A stretch of 64,000 nt of DNA. Source: Cinnamomum chago (taxonomy: Eukaryota > Streptophyta > Magnoliopsida > Laurales > Lauraceae). The stretch is taken from positions 16,376,501 to 16,440,500 of the forward strand of contig CP142454.1 of NCBI GenBank assembly GCA_038049695.1, in the 5' to 3' direction. The stretch's first letter is position 1, and every line of letters starts with the position of its first letter. The translations under genes were made by a program, and so were the position numbers. The notes under the pieces were generated by a model. The model made no database searches. It was not told the DNA's origin and saw only the letters and a program-made list of their open reading frames with translations. Below are positions 45,001 to 58,005 of the stretch, in pieces.

Positions 45001-47305
45001 TTTGAATTGATGGATTCAATGCATCAAATGGACTTCGGGTTAAGAAAAAGAGTTAGAGGTATGAATTTTGAAGGTCCCTTTCTTTTTTCCCCGTTTTTTT
45101 CCTTTTTTTTCTTTTCAAGATTTTGGTTCATATAGCTTAGCAATGATACATAGATGAAAGATCTGGCAATGTGAAAGCAAAAGCTTGAGGAGTTTTGGGC
45201 CATTTTTTCAAAAAAATTTTATTACATTTTTCATGATTTTTATCCGAATTTGTGATTTTTTTTTCAAAAAACAGTAAAATAATTGCAACTTAGGGCTTAG
45301 GTTCAGTTAGATTTGCTTCATTAGTTTGCCCTGGATCTAGTGATTTTGAGCCTAGATAAAGCCCTTAGATCTAGTGATTGAGTTTGATTTGCTAGTTTAT
45401 TGCCGGTCCCAAGTTTGGAAAAAGAGAAGGGTTGCGCTTGGTTAACAGCTGGCATAAAACTTTTGTCACATCTACAACATGAAATCTGAGACATTGTTTT
45501 GTGATTGTGCTAGGTCATTCCCTGCTATAAGCAATGCACCACATCGGTGCCTGATTGCGCTAAAAAGTAGGAAAGGGTTTCATAATCATGTTAGGGCATT
45601 CGCCACTATAGTCAATATATTGCAATGGTGTGCAGTTGCAATGGGAAGTAGGCAAGGGTTCTTGCAACAATTTGGATGAGTGGGTAAAGAAGTTAGTCTA
45701 GAAAAAGAGTAGAAAAAGAGGAGGATTCGAGTTGCTACTTGGAAATATGAACTTTGACAAAAAATAGCATGAAGCTGATCGATATAATGAAAAAAAAGAG
45801 AGGAGTTAATGTTGCATGTCTATAGGAATCTAAAAGAAGATGAGTTAATGTAGCCTGTGTGTAGGAAGCAAAATGCAAAGGGGATAAAGCTAAGGAGCTC
45901 ACTGATGGCTATAGACTTTGCCGTATTGAAAAGAACAATACTAGAAATGGAGTAGGTATAGTTAGTAGATAAGGATTTGAAAGAAGAGACTATGGGGGTA
46001 AAGAGATTGGGTGATGGACTTAATTAAACTAGTGTTAGAAGTAAATATAATGTATATCATTAGTGCCTATGCACCCCAAGCAAGATTAGATGAAAGTGTT
46101 GTTGGTTGATGCACCCTCAAGGAAAAGGGTTAAGCCGAAAGGACATGGATGGAAACAGTAAGGATAGATCTGAATAAATGCAATGTGTTCAAGGGTTTGA
46201 CCCTTGATAGATTGGAATGGCGAAGCAAAGTTTATGTAGCTGACACTAACATAGTTGGTACGACGTACGAGTCTTTGATGATGATGATGATGATATAAAA
46301 GTTTGATTTTAAAACATTGGGTTTTTTTTTTTTTGAAAATCTTTTGGATTTTGTCAAATTACTTAGTAAATATATTTTAAAGGTCCAAGATTTGGTTTTA
46401 GGCTGTTAGTTTGCCCTGGATTTATTCTGGACTTGAACTGATCACCAAGTGGGCCCCACACCAAAAAGTGTCTAGTTGATACTAAGTCATCTGTGATAAT
46501 GATAATTTCAGTGTATTCAGGGGGCAGATGTGTCCATAGGCAGAGAAATCTAATTGATTTCTTCAGTAAAAAAAGGAGTCAACCGAAAGTTGACCCTGTC
46601 AACTGCTCAGACGAATCAAACGATACTCTCTTCTAGAGGATAAACTTCAGATCAGGCTTCAGACTAGTAAACTCTAGGTGGTTACACACCTTGGGACCAA
46701 ATTGCAGACAAATCGAACAGAAACCCAAGGTTTTTGATGGATTTGATCAAAATCAGTGCAGAAAAGGATCCAAATAGAAGACCGACAAAAAAATATTACT
46801 TCTTATTGCTAGAAAAATCTGTAAAAATCCCCACAACTCTTTATTATAATGGGCAAACCATGGTGTGACATTTCATCTTCAATAGAGCTCTGAAAGAGAT
46901 ATCTTCAGTCGTTAATCAATACTCCCAAAATACAGTAACTGTTGTATTCTTAGTCGATGACCTCGAGAGAAGGTTTAAACCAGCAAACCACAACTATTGT
47001 GGCTCTGATACTATGTGAGATGTCAAGAAACTAAAAGAAAGAAAATTTGAAAGAGGAATCGAGTGTCGTTCCTTGTATATATATTCTCTGTTTGTAGTAT
47101 TCATATCTAGGACAATTACAAGTGTTAGGATCTAATTCTAGAGGCTAAAATCTGAATATAAACATAGCTACAATCAATTAGAATAATATATAGCAAAACT
47201 GTATTGACCCATGCACTGTTGGTCCATTGGGTTTCACTCACCCGTTGGGTTGGTATATGTTTCCCATCTTCCTTAGATTCTATTTTCACTTTTGATCTTC
47301 ATTTT

Positions 47306-47344
<39 letters not shown>

Positions 47345-50300
47345 ACTTCAAGGAGGTTTCTATGGTCTATACAACATCTGAAGACTATTGTGTCATTTGG
47401 CAAGTCTACTTTTTGGGTCTATTTGACTTAAAATTGATTTAGATAGACTCGAGTGCTTTAAATTGTTTGTAAAAGTTTACGTGAATCTCTTACTGAATTA
47501 TTTCAGACCTTTTGCCTCTTTTTCAAAAATTAACAAATAGGTGGCTTTTTCAATGAGCCATCAATGTCTAAAGCAATCAGACATTTTTGGGTTTTTTTTT
47601 TTACAGGTTTGCCCATATATGATATAAACTTCTACCATGTAACAAGTTTGCCCGTACCACTTTCACTACATGATAAGTTTACCTATATGACAAGTTTGCT
47701 TTTTTCAATTGAATTAGACATGCCAAACATTAAAGTTTAAAAAGTTTAATTAAAATTGCTCCATTCAAAAAGATCTAACTGAATAATCTCTATTCAAACA
47801 GATCAGATTTGCCAAGTGAGCCGTAACAAATTTCCTACTATTCTGCTAAATTGAAATAGTAATCTACTTGCAAAATAGAAAGATATCTATGACCCTCTTT
47901 TTTGTGGGCCCACATTATACCAGCTTCATCATATGTTTTGAGTGTGGTAGGATTTTCTATTGTACTATGATTCTATCCTAGACTTAAAAAGTATTTTTAA
48001 TGTCTGGCAATTCTGGGTTGTTCAAACTATTGGAATCTTTTTCTTCTTCTTCGAGATGACTAGACTTTATTCTGCAAGAGAAACCGTAGCTACCAATTAC
48101 TGGAGCCTATCTTGCACCACCATGACTCTGTTGGTGCTTTTCTTTCCTTTTTGCGTCAATATATTATCTAATAATTCATTTCAAAATAATTTCTCCAAAT
48201 ATGGAATCTTAGGATACAGTTGATAACTGTTACTTATTCCACAATATTATCTTTTGTTAAGCATTAAATTTGAAGTTTTTTGTATGATTTCACCCGTCCT
48301 GTCTATTTGGATATGGGCGTTTCTGCTTGTTCATGAATGCTTTCAGCTGCGATCTGCAAGATTACATTCACTACTTTTTTTTTAATGGTGATTACATTCA
48401 CTCTTTATTGGTAGTCATCTACAGATGCCTTTGGGGAGCATGGAAGAGATGCTACTGATAGGTTTCCTGCTATTCCATCAAATGCCACATTGAACATTGA
48501 TCTTGAGTTGGTATCCTTTAAGCCTGTGATCGATGTCAGTGGTAATCTGAGTGTCTTGAAAAAGATCTTGAAGGAGGGAGAAGGAATGCGCAGTCCAAAC
48601 GAGGGTGCGGTTGCACATGGTAAGTTTTGTTTTGTTTCCTTACAACTATAATGGGGGCATGAACCTTTCACTTTAGTTATCACTTACTAGAGAACTTAAT
48701 ATCCTCTGAAATTGTGATAATTTTTTACTTGCCACAGAACCATTTAATGTATCTAATCACATACGGTCTATAACTTAGACGGAAACATGGGCATGAAGTT
48801 TAGATACAACAACTACAAGATCATGAGATGCTAACACATATGGGGATCCTACCCATTCGTTAGATGGTCTACAATGAAATCTTACAGAGATTGGATGACT
48901 TGGATCTTACAATCAAGAATTCTTTTGGGGAACTTCCCCATCCATGATCTAACCCATCAGATCAGTTTTCTGGATCACTGAAACATGGACCCCATATTTA
49001 GAATGGATCCATCGGGACCCAATAATTCTTTTTGACCAACTTACATCTGAAAAGTTACAACTTGATGTTTGCTGCTTAAACTGAATTAATATAATTTTTC
49101 TACAGTAAGGTATACTGCTATGCTGGAAGATGGCACTGTTTTTGAGAAGAAAGGGGTCACCAGAGAGGCGCCTTTTGAATTTACAATAGATGAAGGTTAA
49201 TTCCGTCGCAATTTCATTTCTGTTGTTGACTTCCTTTGAACTGCATGCAACCATGATATTAATAATTCATATATATAGAAACCTTTATTTACCATTAATG
49301 CAATGCCCTTTCCTTTTATTATTAACAATGTTAGTTTTGTTACTGTGTAGAGCAAGTAATTGCTGGCTTGGACCTAGCAGTAGCAACAATGAAGAAGGGT
49401 GAGTTATCCATAATGACAATTAAACCTGACTATGGATTTGGAGGCATTGAAGTCAAACATGATCTTGCCATTGTTCCCGCATATTCAACTCTAATTTATG
49501 AAGTCGAGATGGTGGATTTTAGGCAGGTGATGACCAAATCTGATCTAGTGGTAAAATGACAAGATTTTGAACTTGAGCATTTAAGATATCATTCTAACTA
49601 TACGTATCATGGCACATCCTATGAATATGATCTTCTCTTGACATCTTCATAGTGATAATTTATTATTTGAATTTAAAATAATAAAAGGCCAACAACTTGG
49701 ACAGTTGTGAAATAACTTAAAACACCACTTAGTGTTTATAATAGAATTGAAACATATAATGTAGTCCTTGATTGGAGAGAGAGGCAATAAACTTGATGGT
49801 TAAAAAAGGTAAATATGTACTAAAGTTTGATAATTTCTATTGTACCGGTCAACTAATTTATTGCTATATGGTTCGCTATCTATCTTCCGCCTTTTTGGAT
49901 TCTACTTCTCTCTGGTAACATTCCTTCAGCCTCCACTCTACAAACCTGACTCTTGGTTCTTTTGGATCACCTAGTACTGCAGGGATTAATGTTATTTTAT
50001 ACGTTGTGAGAAGCTCTGGATTTGAGAAGGGCCATTTCCTTCACGTTTATCTGGAAAGTCGAAACTTTACTGTCCAGACATTCTTTTGGAGTGCGTTAGG
50101 AAGAGGTTTGTCCTCTCCATCAAGTCGAAGAAATTTTACTGTCCAGGCATTCTTTTGGAGTGTGTTAGGAAGAGGCTTGACCTTTCTATCAACTCCAGTG
50201 GTTCCTTCCGGCACTTTGGATTTGTTTTGGATTTTTACATTGATTGCTTGAGTTGATTTTGCTTCTCTTGAGGGCGTGCAAGTGGGAATTTTTTTTTCCA

Positions 50301-50779
50301 AGTAGGAATATTTGAAACAGAGGACAGGACTCCAATGATAAGCAGTTAATTTCGCAGGACTTGTGTGCAAAGTTTAGTTCATGTACTATGCTATTTTTCT
50401 GAGATTTCCCTGGAAGAGATACTTTGAGATTCTGTATTAAAAGTGTGGAAGCTAGCAGATGTATTTCTGCAGAAGAAAAATGGTAACATGATGAGGGGTT
50501 TTGTGCTTGTAAGGTTTTGGGAATAGCTGATGCACTGGCAACCATGAATTCAGAGAATGATTGTATGGTGTAGGGGAGAAAACATTATGTTAATGCTGCA
50601 AAACGAGGTCCATTTCATAAACAAACAAAAGTCTGCCAGGGAATGTTAAGGAGATGGTATGCTAAGCCTTTATCCGGTGAATGAGAAAGGAAAAGGTTAT
50701 GGGTAAAATATGGAATGCAAGAAAATATTTTAAAAAGACCCACCCACCCAAACTCGCAGAGAGTTGCTGCGAATCAAAG

Positions 50780-50826
<47 letters not shown>

Positions 50827-53800
50827 TTGTAAGGGTCGAAAGTATGGAGACACTCACAAAGAGGACGAGCCTCAGAGGGAGCATAAACCCATATTTTTTT
50901 ATTATTAAACTTTGAACTGTCTTTGTAAAATGCCATATAAATAGGAAAACAAGCCCTGTAATTAAAACTTTTAACCAAATTAGGAAAATAAACATAATCA
51001 GAAAGCTATTAATTACAACTAATTTGGGAAATAAGAAACAAAATTCCTTAACTTCCTTGGGTCCCACACGTGGGCCTCAGGTCTGGTCGCATCGGTTCTT
51101 GGCTTTGCATCATTCTGCCAGTTTGCAAAAGAGTCCACTCTCCAGCATGAAGTGTTTCTTTTGTGGTGTGCTTGAAGTGCTTCTTTTGTGACACCTGCCC
51201 TTGATCCTTTCTTTCGTGGTTGCGGCTTCATAGGATGTAGTGTGGAGGGCTTTCCATTGTGAACAAACATGCATGTATTATCCTACATCCATGGGTTCCA
51301 TTCTTTTCATGCATCCACAATCTTCTAAGTAATATATCTCCACTATCCATCATTGTTTCATCGCACCACATTATGTATACTGTATAGTCTTCCGCCAATA
51401 GCAAGAGGAACTTGGCATGCTCGTCACCAACGAACAAAACACTCTCTCAAAGTTTTGAAATGCCAAGAGATGTTGTTTTTCCGACTAAGGCCAAAATAAT
51501 ACTTGTGAGCTACAATATCCTCTGATTCATCTAAGTAACACCTTGCTTGTACTAGAAAAAAAAACTCTGCCTATATTTCCATAATCTCTCTCTCTCTCTC
51601 TCTCTCTCCTTGGGCTGTTGTTTTTGTCAGCTGGGACTGCTTAGTCTTTTGTACAGTTTGCTTTAGCTTCTTTTAAAAGAGAGAGAGGAAGAAAAGAAAA
51701 AAAGATTATTCTGTATCAATCTTTTATTTACTGTTAGAGGATGTTCGTCATGCAAGATATTATTATTATTATTGATTGGTAGCAGTAGAACTTTATTAAT
51801 AAGAAATCTATAAACAAGTACAACTAAGATGACAGCATACATAAAAGACTGCAAGGTATTATTATTCATGAAAGGCTTTTAAAGGACTGACTAATTCAAA
51901 ATTTGAAAATTGGATTTTTAGCAAATGATTTAGTGCTGGTTTAATACCATAGGAAAAAAAACCATTTGAGATGAGCAACTGTGAGAGAATTGAGGCCGCT
52001 GGGAAGAAGAAAGAAGAAGGCAACAGACTTTTCAAGGGTGGGAAGTACAGGCAAGCTATGAGAAGATATGACAAGGTAATTTAAATCATTGGCAGCTGAC
52101 ATGAACTTGTTCTTTGCTGGCTTATGATCTTTCGGATTATATTTTTCAATTATTACTTTACTGATCTCGCTTAGTATCTAGGGAGGTCAGAGGTTTCAAA
52201 TTTCTATACTAAAATCTTGGAAGTTTAAATAATATATAGGGAAATATTCAAGTGAGAATTAGTTCTCACCATGGTTCTGTGAGAACTATTGGTGGGGCCC
52301 ACCTAGAAACCAATCCAAACCGTGCATAAACAGTGACCTCCCTTGATAGTTACTAATCCCGAGGTTTGACACCCATCCAAATGGATTGGGCCGTTGGATG
52401 GATGATTGAATTTTTTCTTAATATGAAGCCATGAAACTCGTGGGCCATGGATGAAGGGGTTAGAGGCATGGGACTAGGGTCAAACTTGATACTTGGGGTG
52501 CTCTCACATAGATCTTTCCATCCCCTCTGGTCCCATCCCTAAATGGGACCCACAAATGGGCCCCATAAAAAGTTCTCTCGGTGACTGTGAGAACAGTTCT
52601 CACTAGAACAAAGCCCATATATATATATATTTGTTATTTCATTGATGAAAAAAGTTTTGTTATTACTTGCAGGCTGCAGAATACGTAAGTGAAGATCGAT
52701 ATTATGAGGATGATGAGGAAAAGGCTGTCAAACCTTTGAGAGTGTCTTGCTGGCTAAATCATGCAGCTTGCAGCCTTAAGCTCAATGACTTCCATGAAGC
52801 AATCAAGTTATGTTCAAAGGTAGGAAAACTGTAAGATTGGCCAGTCAAGGCACTACATCTTATGTTACTTGGACGTGCAGTTGGTGTTGGACTTGAGGTG
52901 TCTGATATAGAACTCCAGAAAGTCTGACACATTGATATTTCTATTTGTATATATACTGATACTAAAAGGGGAGATGGCATTACAACTATTACTTTAAAAA
53001 ACAACGCTGTAAAATATCACATCTCATCATAAAAGAATGATGACATAAACTTTAGTTCATGAATGTAAGATACAGAAAAATCAAGTTATGTACATTTATG
53101 AATGACTTCATCTAGAATTCTTTCATAGGCATGTGTCTGACATTGAAATTGGACATGGCAATTTTGGATATGGACTGCTGTTGCTTAGAGTACATTGAGC
53201 TGGTCTTGTCAGTTGATACTTCTCTCATCAGTAGTTGTGTTAGTTGATGCATCTAATGTTAGCTGGGACTTTCAGGTATTAGATGTTGAGTCTCACAATG
53301 TGAAAGCTTTGTATAGACGGGCACAAGCTTACATGGAAACTACTGATTTGGACTTGGCTGAATTGGATGTGAAGAAAGCCCTGGAGCTCGATAATAAAAA
53401 CAGGTGAGCAGGAGTGGTATCAGTATAATTATAGAAGATAATTATTGCGATTTTTTTTTTTTCAGTTTTAACCATGTTCACTTGCAGAGAGGTGAAGTCA
53501 ATACAAAAGACACTGAAACAACTTCAGGTTCAATGCAACAAGAGAGATGCCAAGCTCTACAGCAACATGTTTGTACGGATGAGGAACGAGACAACTGCAG
53601 AAGTGAAGGTGATGTTTTCAGATTACTTTTAATTGGGTGTTCTGTTTAGGAATCTGGAACAAGAAAACCTGATTCAACTTGATACCTGGAATTGTGGTCA
53701 CCCTGAGGGTTAAGTCTTAATCAGACTTTGATAATATGAACCAATGCTTTAAATACTATAGAATGTAAATAGTAAAATTGATAGACAAATACTAGACACC

Positions 53801-56098
53801 CCAGTGGGACGGGTGTCTCATCTCACACAGCTGCCCAGGGATTGATTCCTAGGGCAGGTAGGTTGTCTCACAGGTTGTGTATCACTCACCCATCCAGCAG
53901 AAAAAAAAAAGGCAAATTGATAAAAGAGAATGGAAAAGCAGAGGAAAATGATAGCAAAGTTTTAGGAGGAAGGTTTTAGTTTGTTAATGATATAACTTTA
54001 TGTTTTAGTAAACTTAAATATTTTTTAGTGAAAAAGAAAGGTTGACACCATAGTGATGGTCTGTGTCAGGGTGAGACATACATGCCTGTCCCTTTTCAGT
54101 TGCTTAATATAAATGTGATGTGCTATGTTGTTATAATAAAAAAAAAATGTGATGTGCTATGTCAGGGGTGAGAGATGCTTTTGATTCATCCCATATTGGA
54201 AGATCATAGCCATCCATAACCATCCATACTTAAGACCTTTTCTTTTACCTCACGGACTGATGTTTCCTTAACTCTCTTCTTATGGGCTTCCGAGGAAAAG
54301 ATTCTTCTAATCTAGGATATTTAAGGAATCTCTTTCCACCCTGATATTATTGTGTCAATGGTGTGGTTGGGCAACTCAGGACCTGCTAATTTCTTAGAAG
54401 AGCCTACATATTCCATAATTAGTTTATGTATGGGGTGAACCAGTGATATGATATTACTATAATTGGTATTGTTGTGTCAATATGATGTCACCAAGAAATG
54501 TGGCAACCAGCAAGAGATTGAAGTTCAGGAATAATTCTTTATGCTGCTTAATAGAAGGTTCTTTTTCATTGGTTTATATCAAAGACACAAGCGGGTTTGT
54601 TTGTCTTTCAAATCTATCTGATTGGTTGATGTGGCCAAAATAAATAATCATTTGCACTGCATGAGATTTTCGGATTTGGTTGGCATGCTTCAAATTTTAA
54701 GCCTCAAATTGTGCAGAATGCGTGTGCTCGCTACTTAAGAGTGGACACCAACACATCTTAAAAGAAGGATCCAAATTTTTTTTTTTTTTTTTCCAATAAT
54801 TTTGTTAACCATTATGGGCGTACCTGAACCGAGTATAGGTTCCCAGTCACAAGCTCAACCATGGACATGACCTTGTTTACTGATCAGATTGGCTGGATAT
54901 TTCCTGTCTACTATATTTCAGTTAAATACGAAGTGTGGGAATGGATTCATTTTCAGCAACGACCAGGCCATCCCTAAGCATGGAAAGGCCTCACACCGTT
55001 GGGACCCACCCGCAAGCTTGACATTAATTAGGGAGTAGGGGTTCTGAAAGGTCTCCTATGATCCCTCTGTGTGCAAAAAATGATAATCATGTCAACAAGT
55101 GAGGTTAACTTTTTGAGGACCTCAAAGTTCACTGAATCATGGCCATTAAATAAATTTAGATGAGTGCTAGATTTGCACAACCAATTCCAAGGCCTACAAA
55201 ACTCAAATTACTGTCAAAACTTGGGGAGTGTAATTCATGTGAGGGTAGTGAGGGTAAGGGGTTTAGATTGATAATTGAGTGGGTCAAGCCAGCCCAAAAG
55301 GACAGGCTGTTCCATGTTTAAGGATGGCCTGGCTGTCCCTGAAAATTCTGAATAGGAAAGGGTTCAATGCTTCTGTAATTTTATGACTGATTACCTGATC
55401 AGTGACTTGAATTCCATTCACACATCCTAGACAAACTTGTTGCTGCATATAGTAATGCCACTCGGATTAACAGTATCTCCTAATTTTTTGAGATGGTAAC
55501 AAAAACTCCTGCCTGTGAGAAACTATTTGCTTTGTTCTGTTTTCCCTGATGTTTTAAGTGTTTCACTTTTTATTTAACAAGCAGATCAATTATCTAGAAA
55601 CTTTGGGCTTAAATTTCTCAGGCAAATGTATATAATTCGTTGCTTGTGATGTTATTTAATTCATCATGGCTAAGAATTCTTTATAGTTGGGTTGTGTCCA
55701 TTTTCAATGGTTGAGAACTTTTGTCTGGATGACCCGGCGGCACAATTATGTTTATAGTTTTTCATTCGCAGCACTCAATATTCAAGTGCGAAAATAATTA
55801 CCAGTCAAGTGGTTGCAATTGGTTGCAGATTAAAAAGACATTTGTTCTATTACCCAACCATTGCCTGTTGAATGATTTAGATTGCTGTATAAAATGCTCG
55901 TAAGAACTGGACATCATCTCAAGCTTTGCTTTCTATAGTATCTCTTACTCGTTTAAATCTTGAACTACTGTGCAGAGACTGAAGGTTGAGAAATTGGAGT
56001 GTACAAAGAAAGAAGGGGACATCGAGGCAATGGATGTGGAAAAACAAGCAACTAGTGGTGCTCCTGCTGCTGATGAAATGGTTATGGATTCTTGCTGA
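42082..56098 (+). CDS. FKBP62/ROF1-like protein: three FKBP domains plus TPR
   Basis: Thirteen exons close in phase to 612 aa: 42082-42310, 43302-43388, 43584-43841, 44006-44086, 44337-44417, 48425-48619, 49106-49195, 49351-49526, 51953-52075, 52673-52819, 53276-53403, 53488-53608 and 55976-56098. After an acidic N-terminus come FKBP domains at about 60-165, 190-280 and 305-398, then three TPR motifs at about 405-540 and a basic C-terminal region. Relatives (ROF1/FKBP62, ROF2/FKBP65, wheat FKBP73) are HSP90 co-chaperones in heat stress. The TPR clamp residues look intact (KKKEEGN, WLNHAAC, KALYRRAQAY). Domain 1, normally the active isomerase, lacks key pocket residues (GKITSTRDKG for GTKFDSSRDRG, GLDYG for GWDLG, NESIGD instead of the AYGE loop), so this looks like a divergent paralogue. 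Frame and start: first ATG at 42082, no ATG upstream in frame. Confidence 0.93.
45700..46300 (+). mobile_element. RTE-clade LINE with a large internal deletion
   Basis: Near 45732 a decayed frame reads RVATWNM-TLT, then MKLIDIMKKKRGVNVACL, KRTILEMEXV, VDKDLKEETMGVKRLGDG and I-AYAPQ-like sequence. This is the N-terminal apurinic endonuclease domain of plant RTE elements. From about 46110 it jumps to the polyprotein's C-terminus (LDRLEWRSK-like) and ends in TTTGATGATGATGATGATGA. The reverse transcriptase between them is gone. It lies in intron 5 of the FKBP gene in the same orientation. Confidence 0.75.
46990..47253 (-). mobile_element. LTR and primer-binding site of a minus-strand retroelement remnant
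   Basis: GGCTCTGATACTA (47001-47013) is the complement of TAGTATCAGAGCC, one base from the initiator-tRNA primer site of copia/TRIM elements, and it abuts TGTGAGATGTCAAGAAAC, which would be the inner end of the LTR. The outer LTR end and the other LTR were not found, so the right limit is a guess. Confidence 0.45.
47309..47341 (+). repeat. GA microsatellite
   Basis: About 16 uninterrupted GA units in intron 5 of the FKBP gene. Confidence 0.9.
50056..50193 (+). repeat. Tandem duplication of about 69 bp in FKBP intron 8
   Basis: TTTACTGTCCAGACATTCTT and GGAGTGCGTTAGGAAGAGG recur about 70 bases later with few changes (TTTTACTGTCCAGGCATTCT, GGAGTGTGTTAGGAAGAGG). Confidence 0.85.
50781..50824 (+). 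repeat. GA microsatellite
   Basis: About 22 GA units in FKBP intron 8. Long open frames over it (Ser-Leu or Arg-Glu runs) are artefacts. Confidence 0.9.
51582..51607 (+). repeat. CT microsatellite
   Basis: About 12 CT units in FKBP intron 8, 345 bp before exon 9. Confidence 0.85.
52251..52604. mobile_element. MITE with palindromic ends in FKBP intron 9
   Basis: The left end reads AGTGAGAATTAGTTCTCACC; the right end reversed reads AGTGAGAACTGTTCTCACAG. So about 18 bp of terminal inverted repeat bound a 354-bp non-coding unit, and each terminus is itself an imperfect palindrome (GTGAGAA...TTCTCAC). The interior holds GGGGCCCACC and GGGACCCAC motifs. No clear target duplication was found, so the superfamily is open. 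Confidence 0.65.
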
Positions 56099-57803
56099 CT
56101 GGCAGTGAGCATATATTTAAAAATTACCTTAGATGTATCTATAGTTGATGAAAGAAGTGAATGTAAATCTTTTCAACTTCTGAGTTTTTCTCTAAGAAGT
56201 TGAAATGAGATCATTGCTTCAATCTGTAATCACATGGGAAAATCATGATCTGATAAGATTGTAGCTTTCTTGGAAGCGATATAAAGGTGTTTGAAAAAAT
56301 AAATAAATAAGGAAAAAGTAAAACAAGAGCAGTTTACAACTCCATTGTACTGTAACTCAGAGGGCCCTCTCTGTGTGGGAATAACACTTCAAAACATTTA
56401 GTTGGAAATTATTCCTCGCCTGAAATATAAGAAAGGATTAATATAAGTATTATGATCGTAGGACCTAATGTTTTTTTTCTTTTGGGTAAAAAGGAAGTAA
56501 TGTTAGTAATCAACATGGAGGCTGTATAAAGTTGGTAATCACGACGAGGCTCACCAAATACTGGTAATTATGATAGGATTCATCTGGTGCTTGATAATTA
56601 TAATGAGACCAATCTAATCTTGTGAGTTACTTGTAAACACAAGCATAACCATTAATGTTTTTGCTATACTAGAGACTTGAAGTCATGCAATCTCACTCAC
56701 ATACTAATGTTCTTACAAGGTAAGCTAGCCATCTGGGATGCAATAACCATCAATGTTGAAAAAACATAATATCTAATGAATTTAATCAAAGATGTGTGTT
56801 AAAATTTTCCATCCATGTTTTTTCAATTCTTATTTGAAAGATTATTTTCTATAACTAAATAATGTAAGATGAAGATTTTTACAAGAAAGGGACATATTTT
56901 TATAATAAATCAAGTTATGCAAACACTATTTTTGTACGTAGATTATATCTTAAGCTAGCAAATAAAATAACAAAGTTTTTAAACATATATAATTTTCTAG
57001 CCCTAATATGTATTAATATATTTATATAAATTTAATATTATAAGAAATATGAGAGGTTAGGACCGAGCCTTGTATTGGCCTAGCTTTGCCCTCAAGAGAG
57101 CCTGAGAAATTAGACCCTACTATATTCCTCAAGGCTTTTCAAGAAAAAAAGAAAATACCCTCCTATATATTGTGGGCCTTTTTAGGACCTTCTACCGTCA
57201 TGAGAGTCATAGGAGGGCCCGATTGACAACCCTACTTGAGCTATAATTTAACCAAAACCACGCATATCATGACGTTTGTGTCATTTATTTTACTTGTAAA
57301 ATTAGCCTTCAAATATTTGGCCCAACTTCCCCCTTTTGTTTTCCATTTCATCTATTTAATTGTTCACTTGTTTGGATTTTGAGATTAATAATCTAATCAT
57401 TATTTTTATTGGGGATTAACCCTATTTTGGCATATTAATTACTTACTAATTTTAAAACTGCCACACGTTGTTGGTCAAGTGCCTGTTTGGTATCATTATG
57501 TGAGAACATTTCTTCATCCCCAACAATCAATGGCCAATGAAACCTTTACTCGTTTTGGATGGTTAAGACTAGTCTGGGTTTGGGGTTTGAAGATTCCCCC
57601 TCCCACCCCAAAGTGGGTCCCAGGGGGGGCCCCACAAGAAAGTGTGGTTGCTCAGTAGAGGAATGCCTTCTAATTAATTTAACAAGTTGCTTTGTTTTTA
57701 AGTTTAAATAGACCTAATATGCCTTGGTGTGATATCCAATATAATTAATGGTCGTACATGAAGGGTCCCGTTTTGCCTAAGTGGGCTTAAGTAGGGGAGT
57801 CCG
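56099..57803. other. FKBP 3' UTR and intergenic DNA
   Basis: AATAAATAAATAA at about 56298, roughly 200 bp after the stop codon, is a good candidate polyadenylation signal for the FKBP gene. The rest is AT-rich with no recognised gene. Confidence 0.5.
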
Positions 57804-58005
57804 TATCACCTATTGCAGTTGTTATACATACACCGTGAGTGGACCAATAACAGTTTGCCACATCATTCAAGAATTTAGGCGATTTAAAATTAGATGAAAG
57901 AAAATCACCTAAATTCTTGGATGACGTGATAGATTGTTATTGGTCTACTCACGGGGTAGGTATAACAATTGTGATAGGGTAGGTATAACAATTGCGATAA
58001 GTGAT
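57804..58005. repeat. Long inverted repeat (foldback, MITE-like), about 200 bp
   Basis: The left arm (57804-57886, with CACCGTGAGTGGACCAATAA and GAATTTAGGCGATTT) pairs with the right arm (57898-58005, with AAATCACCTAAATTC and TTATTGGTCTACTCACGG), leaving a small loop. Pairing is good but imperfect, and the right arm carries an extra copy of a roughly 22-bp unit containing GGTAGGTATAACAATTG. It lies 0.8-1.0 kb upstream of the carboxypeptidase-like gene and could be a foldback MITE or a small-RNA-producing hairpin if transcribed. Confidence 0.8.

Noticed and set aside
50681..51067. Several open frames with Ser-Leu or Arg-Glu runs
   Set aside because: They are translations of a GA microsatellite inside an FKBP intron.
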